Source of the DNA: Planctomycetota bacterium
Lineage (GTDB): Bacteria > Planctomycetota > Phycisphaerae > WQYP01
NCBI GenBank assembly: GCA_021838985.1
Contig: JAKCCC010000020.1
Span: forward strand, 1-11,987
DNA length: 11,987 nt
Reading direction: 5' to 3'
Of the stretch, positions 6,847 through 11,987 are shown in pieces; the first letter of the stretch is position 1, and each line of letters begins with the position of its first letter. Under the pieces are notes generated by a model, which saw nothing but the letters and a program-made list of their open reading frames with translations, made no database searches and was not told the DNA's origin. The position numbers and the translations under genes are program-made.

Positions 6847-7929
6847 TCACTTCCGGCCTGATCCTTCGTTTTTGCGTGGCAGCCTGTGCCGCTGCGCCAG
6901 CAGTTCCACCGGCCATTGGTCGATGGCGGCGGCAGCGCCGGACAGCGGCAAGTCGATACGGTCGCCGCGCAGCGCACTGATATAGGCGGCTAAATTAAGC
7001 TCCGCGGATTGGGCCATGTTGGTTAGCCCGGTTACCGGCTCGGCGCCGCCCTCGATCCAATCGATCAAATCGCTAACCATTTTTCGCCAGATATAGATAT
7101 AGGCGCCATCCGCCGGGAAGGTCTCGGTTTTGCGGCCGGTGACGGTATCGAGCACCACGGTGTCTTCGCGCTGGATACGAATGGTTCCCTCCGTGCCGAC
7201 CAGCGTCATGGTCCAGGGGCCGTTCATGGCCATGCCTCCGTCCAAGATGCCCTTTCCACCGCCGTCGAATTCAAAATACGCCACGGCGTGATCTTCCATG
7301 GCGTGACCGTAACCGCGCAGGCTGCGAACCCGCGCCTGGCCAAATACCCAGCGTACCGGACGGTCATGATGGAAAAAGCGGAACATATCCAGCCAATGGG
7401 AACCACATTCGGACAGGTCCCAGCCGGCGATACCGCCAATACACATCAACGGCTGCCCCACCGCGCCGGACTGGTACAGTTCTTTGGCGCGGATAAATGC
7501 CGGTAGATGCCGGCGAATATGCGCCACCGTGATTTTTACGCCGGTTTCCTGCGCTTGGCGTTGCACGTCAGCGAGCGCTACGGGGCTGGTTATAAACGGC
7601 TTTTCGCAGAAAATGCCTTTAGCCCCCGCCCGCGCAGCGCTGATGATCATCTCGTGGTGTAAACCCACATAGGTGCAGATACTGACCAAATCGGGCCGGC
7701 ACTCGCGGAGCAGCACACGGTAATCGGTGAACCCCTTTTCCACGCCGAACTTCTGCTGGAAAGCGTGCCGATTTTCCGCATGGATATCCGCGACGGCGAC
7801 CAGCTTGACCCGAGGCTGCCCTTGGTAGGCCGCCGCGTGCGTGTAGCCGATTTGATGCCCGCCGCCTTTCTTACCGCTTCCGACCAGCGCGCCAGCGCCG
7901 ATGATCGCCGCCGTGTATTTTTTCTCCAT
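6847..7929 (-). CDS. Gfo/Idh/MocA-family NAD(P)-dependent oxidoreductase
   Basis: The 360-residue protein begins with a Rossmann fold, AAIIGAGALVGSGKKGGG at residues 7-24, an expanded glycine-rich nucleotide loop. VAVADIH at 44-50 follows, where Asp48 would contact the adenosine ribose and favour NAD. The family EKP motif is CEKPF at 108-112, and the substrate-site GSHWLDMFRFF (176-186) carries the likely catalytic His178 with Asp181. The C-terminal half is the alpha/beta dimerisation domain. Such enzymes oxidise or reduce a sugar or polyol hydroxyl. AAGGAG 8 bases before ATG 7929 supports the start. It lies between the ThuA-like gene (46-base gap) and the isomerase, so it is probably the redox step of a short sugar pathway; substrate unknown. 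Confidence 0.92.
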   Translation of the reverse strand: MEKKYTAAIIGAGALVGSGKKGGGHQIGYTHAAAYQGQPRVKLVAVADIHAENRHAFQQKFGVEKGFTDYRVLLRECRPDLVSICTYVGLHHEMIISAARAGAKGIFCEKPFITSPVALADVQRQAQETGVKITVAHIRRHLPAFIRAKELYQSGAVGQPLMCIGGIAGWDLSECGSHWLDMFRFFHHDRPVRWVFGQARVRSLRGYGHAMEDHAVAYFEFDGGGKGILDGGMAMNGPWTMTLVGTEGTIRIQREDTVVLDTVTGRKTETFPADGAYIYIWRKMVSDLIDWIEGGAEPVTGLTNMAQSAELNLAAYISALRGDRIDLPLSGAAAAIDQWPVELLAQRHRLPRKNEGSGRK

Positions 7930-7975
7930 GTTCGATTCTCCTTCTTGGTGGCACCGCGAATCGTCCCACCAGTTT

Positions 7976-8656
7976 TCACCCGTTCCAACACCAGTTCACC
8001 GTATTCATCCAGAGCTGGCGCAACGCCGGACACTCAAATGCCCGCATATCGTGGCCGTTGGCCAGATAAACCACTTTACCCGCCCCGGCAATGCGACCGC
8101 CTTCCGCGGTCAAAACCATGGGGCGGCGCACGGCGCTCCATTCGACATCCGCGTGAATGACCGGATTGAATTCGGCGGCCACCTGCACGTTGTAGTAAAG
8201 CTCATCCTGCACGCGATAATCTGAAATATTCTGGATCACGGGGTGGCCCGTCGGGCGGACCTGTATGGTGTAATCGCCGAAGGGCGAATGCGTCGTTAAG
8301 CCCCAGCGCCAGGTAAAGCCGATCAGCCCACCAAAACCTGGCCAATCGTCGTAACTGGCGATGGCGCCATGATGACAGATGAGCGGCCGTCCTGAAGCGA
8401 CATACCGGCGAAATGCCTGTTGATGCTTTTCCTGCATGGGCCGATAGACCATTTGGCCACTCCATTCGGCCTTCATACCGGTCCAATGCAGTCCCATCAG
8501 CACCAGCAGGTCGCAGTCGTCCAGATGGTCGAAAGCCTCGACCCCGTCGTACCAGGCGTAAGCGAAGCGCTCACCCAGCCAGTCGGCGATGGCCCGCGCT
8601 TGCTGATCCACCGGATGGAACGCCGGCCCGCCGACGTGAAAGACGATTCGTTTCAT
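7976..8656 (-). CDS. ThuA-like protein (trehalose-utilisation family)
   Basis: The protein has a class I glutamine-amidotransferase-like fold typical of ThuA: an opening strand KRIVFHVGGPAFHP, YDGVEAFDHLDDCDLLVLMGLHWTG at about residues 36-60, RPLICHHGAIASYDDWPGFGGLIG near 90-113, TGHPVIQNISDYRVQDELYYNV near 138-159, and AGAGKVVYLANGHDMRAFECP near 190-210. ThuA of rhizobia works in disaccharide catabolism through 3-keto sugars, but the biochemical step of most members is unproven. I chose ATG 8656 (226 residues) because AAGGAG lies 6 bases before it; the ATG at 8662 directly abuts that site. It is the first gene of the three-gene minus-strand operon. Confidence 0.85.
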   Translation of the reverse strand: MKRIVFHVGGPAFHPVDQQARAIADWLGERFAYAWYDGVEAFDHLDDCDLLVLMGLHWTGMKAEWSGQMVYRPMQEKHQQAFRRYVASGRPLICHHGAIASYDDWPGFGGLIGFTWRWGLTTHSPFGDYTIQVRPTGHPVIQNISDYRVQDELYYNVQVAAEFNPVIHADVEWSAVRRPMVLTAEGGRIAGAGKVVYLANGHDMRAFECPALRQLWMNTVNWCWNG

Positions 8657-8702
8657 CAGCATCTCCTTAAAGAGGGCTTGTCACACATCCTCTATCCAGC
8701 CA

Positions 8703-8731
8703 TTGACTATAAAGCGCGGCAAGGGCAGAAT
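8703..8731 (+). promoter_or_regulatory. Candidate promoter for the AraC-type regulator
   Basis: TTGACT (8703-8708) and CAGAAT (8726-8731) are separated by 17 bases, about 50 bases before the regulator start. The boxes match sigma-70 consensus at 5 and 4 of 6 positions. No equally good promoter was found for the divergent ThuA operon, which would fit a need for activation. Confidence 0.5.
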
Positions 8732-8735
8732 CTTC

Positions 8736-8761
8736 CCAAAATGACCGTTGGTAAATTTTGG
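8736..8761. promoter_or_regulatory. Candidate operator: 7-bp inverted repeat between divergent genes
   Basis: CCAAAAT (8736-8742) and ATTTTGG (8755-8761) are perfect inverted repeats separated by 12 bases, just after the candidate promoter and just before the regulator's ribosome site. It could be an autoregulatory binding site or a 5'-UTR hairpin. AraC proteins more often bind direct repeats, so the assignment is tentative. Confidence 0.35.
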
Positions 8762-8781
8762 ATATCAAGGAGATTTCGGCC

Positions 8782-9804
8782 ATGGCCGGCGGCGCTATTC
8801 TTAGGGCTGGAGGTACGATTTACCACGCCGATACCTGCCGGTCGCTGCGCGTCGCGGCGGCCCGCGGCGAGGTGCGGTTGACCGCCCTGGCCCGCGGCAG
8901 TTACCCCGGCCGGCACCTGTCACCGCATGTGCTGCCCGAAGTTCGGTCGGTCGGTTTCTGGAACGCGGCGCACCACCAATCCTGGGGATTAAACTGGCAT
9001 CGCAACGAAGGTGTGGAACTGACCTATCTGGCCCGAGGCACGCTTAACTTCGCGGTGGATCAGAATACACATATGCTGCACAAGGGCGACGTAACCATCT
9101 GCCGTCCCTGGCAGCCGCACCGTGTCGGCGCCCCTCACATTACGGCCAGCAGGCTGTATTGGCTGATTCTGGACGTGGGCGTGCGGCGACCAGAGCAGGC
9201 CTGGCGCTGGCCGGACTGGCTGGTTTGCACGCCCGCGGATCGGCAGGAGCTTACGCGGCTGCTAAGCGAAAATAACCGCTCGGTCTGGCCAGCGGCGCCG
9301 GAAATAGAAACTTATTTCCAGCGCCTCGGCGAAGTGGTGGAACAATCCCCAGGCCCGCACATGGCCACGCGGCTGGCGTTGCATGTCAATGAACTGCTGG
9401 TCGCAGTGCTGGAGATGCTCCAGCGGCGCCAGGCAGCGCCAGTAAGGGCGTATGGCGAGGCCCAGCGGCGGGTGGAACTATTCCTCCATGAACTGCCCGC
9501 CCGGCTACAGGAAGATTGGCCGCTTCAGGCGATGGCCGGACACTGTAGGCTGGGCCGCAGCCAGTTCGCGCGTTATTGTCAGGAGCTTACGAATATGACA
9601 CCGCGCCAATATCTTCAAACCTGCCGCATCACCGCCGCCCAGCGCATGCTGCGTGGCTATCCGGAACGGCCGATCACCCAGGTGGCTCTGGACTGCGGCT
9701 TTTCCTCCAGCCAATATTTCGCGGCGGTCTTCCACCAGCGCGTCGGTCAGTCCCCGCGAACGTGGAGAAAAGCGGCAAGTAACGATCCCTCCAGGCCAAA
9801 ATAG
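8782..9804 (+). CDS. AraC-family transcriptional regulator with cupin sensor domain
   Basis: This 340-residue protein has an N-terminal cupin-like ligand domain, GVELTYLARGTLNFAVDQNT at about residues 77-96 followed by LHKGDVTICRPWQPHRVG. The C-terminal double helix-turn-helix AraC domain spans about 240-328; its second helix region reads PITQVALDCGFSSSQYFAAVF followed by HQRVGQSPRTWRK. It probably binds a sugar or sugar derivative and controls the divergent ThuA / oxidoreductase / isomerase operon. I chose ATG 8782 because AAGGAG lies 9 bases upstream; an upstream TTG at 8758 would put that ribosome site inside the gene. The target and whether it activates or represses are inferred only from position. 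Confidence 0.93.
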   Translation: MAGGAILRAGGTIYHADTCRSLRVAAARGEVRLTALARGSYPGRHLSPHVLPEVRSVGFWNAAHHQSWGLNWHRNEGVELTYLARGTLNFAVDQNTHMLHKGDVTICRPWQPHRVGAPHITASRLYWLILDVGVRRPEQAWRWPDWLVCTPADRQELTRLLSENNRSVWPAAPEIETYFQRLGEVVEQSPGPHMATRLALHVNELLVAVLEMLQRRQAAPVRAYGEAQRRVELFLHELPARLQEDWPLQAMAGHCRLGRSQFARYCQELTNMTPRQYLQTCRITAAQRMLRGYPERPITQVALDCGFSSSQYFAAVFHQRVGQSPRTWRKAASNDPSRPK

Positions 9805-9841
9805 GCTGAACAGCCGATCCGCTTACGGGAAGGATAACGCC

Positions 9842-10156
9842 ATGGATAATGTTATCAACGCGGTCCTGAGCCAAAATTGGAAGTTGGCGCTGGCGGCCGG
9901 CGGCGTAGTGCTCCTGTTGCTGGCGTGGTTCGCGGTCCGTTGGTGGATCGCCGTAACCCGTCCACCGCGGATCCGGGATATTCCCACCCCGCGCCTGGAT
10001 CGCCTCAACGAAGAGGCGCTGGGAATGATGAACGACCCGCGGGCCTCCGGCCGTCCGACGCCGGATGAGCCCTCGCCCGCCGATCTGCTGGCGGCGGTGA
10101 AAGCAGCCGCTGAAAAGCCGCCCGACGCAGCGCGTCGAGCCGACCGTCACGAATGA
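9842..10156 (+). CDS. Small single-pass membrane protein of unknown function
   Basis: The 104-residue protein has one strong transmembrane segment at about residues 14-36 (LALAAGGVVLLLLAWFAVRW), followed by a basic, Pro-rich and probably disordered cytoplasmic tail with RPPRIRDIPTPRLDRLNEEA at 41-60. GGAAGGA about 7 bases before ATG 9842 gives a good ribosome site. Codon use and the short 30-base gap to queG suggest one transcript with it. I do not recognise the family, and no enzymatic motif is visible. Confidence 0.7.
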   Translation: MDNVINAVLSQNWKLALAAGGVVLLLLAWFAVRWWIAVTRPPRIRDIPTPRLDRLNEEALGMMNDPRASGRPTPDEPSPADLLAAVKAAAEKPPDAARRADRHE

Positions 10157-10186
10157 CGCCGACCGCCGGGGCCGCCGCCGGGCGTC

Positions 10187-11134
10187 GTGGCTTGCGTGTT
10201 TTTCGGAACGACCGTGGAAGCGCTCCGTGAATTTATCAAGCGCGCCGCCCGGGAATTGGGATTTGACCTGGTCGGTATCACCACCCCGGGGCCGGACTCA
10301 CATGCGGATTATGTTCGCAGCTGGATCGCAGCCGGGCGCCACGGTGACATGCATTATCTGGCGCGGGATCTGGAGGCCCGTCTCGATCTGCGGCGCCGGT
10401 TTCCCTGGCTGCGCAGTATCGTCTGCGTAGCGATGTCGTATTATCAGGCGGCGCCTTCCGCCACTCGGCGGGGCAACATCGCCCGTTATGCCTGGGGGCG
10501 GGATTATCACCGCGGGTTGCAGGCCAAGCTCAAAAAACTTCAGCACGCTTTGCGCCAATGGTACGCGCAACCCTTTGAATCCCGTATTTACGTCGATACG
10601 GGACCGCCCTTGGAACGCGAACTGGCCGCCCGAGCCGGTCTGGGCTGGCTGGGCAAAAACACCATGCTCATTCACCCGCGGCACGGCTCATGGTTCGTGC
10701 TCGGCGAATTGCTGCTGTCGCTGCCACTGGCCGCTGATACCGTGCAACTGGATCAATGCGGAACGTGCACCCGCTGCTTGCAGGCGTGCCCCACCGCGGC
10801 TTTAACGGCCTATCAGATGGACGCCACCCGCTGTATCAGCTATCAAACTCTGGAGAACCGCGGAGACATTTCCGCCGAGCTTCAGGAGCCTATGCGGAAG
10901 GCCGGATACCTTATCGGCTGCGATATCTGCCAGACGGTTTGCCCGTTTAATAGCCAACCGCTCGCGGCCCATGAGCCCGATTTTGCCTGCACCGCGCCTG
11001 CGCCGCGCGTGGACCTCGATCAGGTTCAGCGCTGGACGCAGGAAGACTGGGACCGCCAAACCCGTGGCCGGGCTTTTCGCCGCGCCCAATTGCTAATGTG
11101 GCGGCGCAACGCGCAGGTTCTGCGAAGGCCGTGA
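10187..11134 (+). CDS. queG: Epoxyqueuosine reductase
   Basis: QueG reduces epoxyqueuosine to queuosine at the wobble base of certain tRNAs, using cobalamin and two [4Fe-4S] clusters. The cobalamin-binding core shows RYAWGRDYHRGL (100-111) and YVDTGPPLERELAARAGLGW (135-154); Asp137 matches the catalytic proton donor. The ferredoxin-like part has CGTCTRCLQACP (Cys 191, 194, 197, 201), RCISYQT (Cys216) and CDICQTVCPFN (Cys 245, 248, 252). The HEAT-like C-terminal tail of longer forms is absent or short (315 residues against about 380 in E. coli). GTG 10187 is the longest start. GTG 10214 has GGAA upstream and gives the more usual N-terminus (VEALREFIKRAARELGFDLVG), so it may be the real one. 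Confidence 0.94.
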   Translation: MACVFFGTTVEALREFIKRAARELGFDLVGITTPGPDSHADYVRSWIAAGRHGDMHYLARDLEARLDLRRRFPWLRSIVCVAMSYYQAAPSATRRGNIARYAWGRDYHRGLQAKLKKLQHALRQWYAQPFESRIYVDTGPPLERELAARAGLGWLGKNTMLIHPRHGSWFVLGELLLSLPLAADTVQLDQCGTCTRCLQACPTAALTAYQMDATRCISYQTLENRGDISAELQEPMRKAGYLIGCDICQTVCPFNSQPLAAHEPDFACTAPAPRVDLDQVQRWTQEDWDRQTRGRAFRRAQLLMWRRNAQVLRRP

Positions 11135-11345
11135 CCGCCCGGCGAGGGGTAAGGGGTATCGGTTAGTTTGTCGCGCTGCGCAGGCGTAGTGAATTCCGGG
11201 CGTGGCTGTTCACCAGGTCGCCGCCGGGAAACTTCAAGGCGACTCGACAAAGTCCTGCCCGTCCACTGGCGCGGCGAGCTGAAGCCGCAGTGCTCGCGCT
11301 GCAGCGCGATTCCCGTCGGGCCGGTCCAGGGCGCCGGAACGGGAA

Positions 11346-11367
11346 GCACCGTGTTTCAACACGGTGC
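11346..11367. repeat. Perfect hairpin H1 (10-bp arms)
   Basis: GCACCGTGTT and AACACGGTGC are perfect inverted repeats separated by two bases (TC), giving an 8-bp stem with a TTTCAA loop or a longer DNA cruciform. No U-run follows on either strand, so it is not a typical intrinsic terminator. Confidence 0.7.
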
Positions 11368-11539
11368 AGGGAGACCAGCGCAATCCCGCTGCGCCGTGGG
11401 GATGTGGTGCAATCCTGAATTCCGGGCGCGGCCCTTCACCGGGTTAAAGTCGTGGTGCTTCCGGGAAGGAGCGGTACCGGAATAATTCCCGTGAAGGCGG
11501 CCGCGCTCGGGTTCGTAACGGGAAGCCGTGCTGACCGTC

Positions 11540-11559
11540 CACCGGGATAAATCCCGGTG
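11540..11559. repeat. Perfect hairpin H2 directly after the A-type carrier stop codon
   Basis: CACCGGGAT and ATCCCGGTG are perfect inverted repeats around AA. On the minus strand the hairpin starts one base after the TGA stop of the iron-sulfur carrier gene. Lacking a U-run it is not a standard terminator, but it may stabilise the 3' end of that transcript. Its ends (CACCG...CGGTG) match hairpin H1 while the inner stem differs with pairing kept. Confidence 0.65.
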
Positions 11560-11560
11560 T

Positions 11561-11890
11561 TCAAGCGCTGAACGAGGAGCCGCAGCCACAGGTGTGCGTG
11601 GCGTTCGGGTTCTTGAACACGAAGCCGCGGCCCATGACCTCGTCGCGGAAATCAATTTCGGTGCCGTTGAGATATAGATAGCTCTTGCGGTCTGAGATCA
11701 CCTTGACTCCCTGCGACTGCATGACCTCATCATTGTCGGTGGTGTCCTCGGTCAAATCCAGGACATAGCTAAAGCCCGAGCACCCGCCGCCCTTGACCCC
11801 GACGCGCAGACAGGCCTGAGCGGAAAGTCCCTGTTTTTTTACAATATCTTTAATTTCCCGGGCCGCCGTTTCGGTGAGCGTAATCGACAT
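11561..11890 (-). CDS. A-type iron-sulfur carrier protein (IscA/ErpA/HesB family)
   Basis: The 109-residue protein has the complete family signature: VGVKGGGCSGFSYVL with Cys37, and HTCGCGSSF with Cys101 and Cys103, the three ligands that hold an Fe-S cluster for delivery to apo-enzymes. EIDFRDEVMGRGFVFKNPNA (78-97) is also typical. Length is normal (about 105-115). AGGAG lies 11 bases before ATG 11890. No isc or suf genes are visible on either side, so the subtype (IscA, SufA or ErpA) is not assignable; a stand-alone locus is more like ErpA. The neighbour QueG is an Fe-S enzyme, but the genes are convergent and not co-transcribed. Confidence 0.94.
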   Translation of the reverse strand: MSITLTETAAREIKDIVKKQGLSAQACLRVGVKGGGCSGFSYVLDLTEDTTDNDEVMQSQGVKVISDRKSYLYLNGTEIDFRDEVMGRGFVFKNPNATHTCGCGSSFSA

Positions 11891-11970
11891 AGCGGTGTAA
11901 ACTCCTGCTACGATTTACTATCGATTATCATAGGCTGCCAGTCCGGCAAAGAAAAGCGTGCGGTGGAAGC

Positions 11971-11985
11971 CACGGAGTTTCCGTG
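11971..11985. repeat. Short hairpin upstream of the A-type carrier gene
   Basis: CACGGA and TCCGTG are perfect 6-bp inverted repeats around GTT at the extreme right of the window. It may be the terminator stem of a gene outside the window or an unrelated palindrome; the window ends too soon to tell. Confidence 0.35.
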
Positions 11986-11987
11986 CT

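Larger units (their letters stand above)
11135..11560. repeat. Gene-free region of hairpins and diverged repeats
   Basis: No gene is credible here. A 28-base direct repeat starting GAATTCCGGGCG lies at 11191-11218 and 11417-11444 (24 of 28 identical), and a third copy is inverted at about 11485-11514. Two units each consist of TTCCCGT pairing with ACGGGAA across a 22-25-base loop (11310-11345 and 11486-11524), followed by a 20-base near-perfect palindrome with CACCG...CGGTG ends (11347-11366 and 11540-11559). Further structures are a 16-base palindrome centred on CTGCAG at 11294-11309 and a bulged hairpin at 11264-11292. It could be a cluster of REP/BIME-like palindromic repeats or a structured RNA. 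Confidence 0.6.

Noticed and set aside
11168..11485. 105-codon open frame on the plus strand
   Set aside because: It is composed of the hairpin repeats, rich in Arg, Gly and Cys, with no domain or start signal.
11191..11559. CRISPR array
   Set aside because: The repeats are not evenly spaced, differ in orientation and sequence, and no cas gene is nearby.
11191..11559. Integron attC sites or a retron RNA
   Set aside because: No RYYYAAC/GTTRRRY core-site pairs were seen, and there is no integron integrase or reverse transcriptase in the window.

Overview
The window is a GC-rich bacterial chromosome segment. The gene types suggest a member of the Planctomycetota or the wider PVC group: a degraded tyrosine recombinase with the RHSDPKLT signature often seen there, and a ThuA / Gfo-Idh-MocA / TIM-barrel isomerase sugar locus of a kind common there. 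This is inference from family resemblance; there is no rRNA or other strong phylogenetic marker.

Left end (1-1300): debris of mobile DNA. The last 32 codons of an IS5-type transposase abut a C-terminal scrap of a tyrosine recombinase, followed by an intact tRNA-Arg(CCU) on the minus strand. The gene-free stretch after it holds a 214-bp MITE-like element (921-1134) with 27-bp inverted ends and an 8-bp target duplication. It appears nested inside an older element bounded by GGTGTGGC-type ends, and a second short copy of that older family lies at 4071-4208.

Middle (1304-5685): a lipoprotein of unknown function (+), anthranilate synthase component I TrpE (-) with an Ala/Gly/Pro-rich insertion that coincides with a nested DNA palindrome, a DoxX-family membrane protein (+), and thymidylate synthase ThyA (-). 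These are unlinked single genes, not an operon.

Sugar locus (5925-9804): a three-gene minus-strand operon (ThuA-like protein, Gfo/Idh/MocA oxidoreductase, sugar phosphate isomerase/epimerase-like TIM barrel), divergent from an AraC-family regulator. The regulator probably controls the operon from the 8657-8781 intergenic region, which has a promoter-like sequence and a 7-bp inverted repeat. The gene set fits uptake-independent oxidation and isomerisation of a sugar, possibly through a 3-keto intermediate.

Right end (9842-11987): a small single-pass membrane protein and the epoxyqueuosine reductase QueG (tRNA queuosine synthesis) on the plus strand, then a 426-bp gene-free region dense in hairpins and repeats, then an A-type iron-sulfur carrier (IscA/ErpA/HesB) on the minus strand. 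Nothing here is a clear-cut new defence or catalytic system. The most unusual signals are the palindrome array at 11191-11559, the nested MITE at 921-1134, and the palindromic insertion inside trpE.
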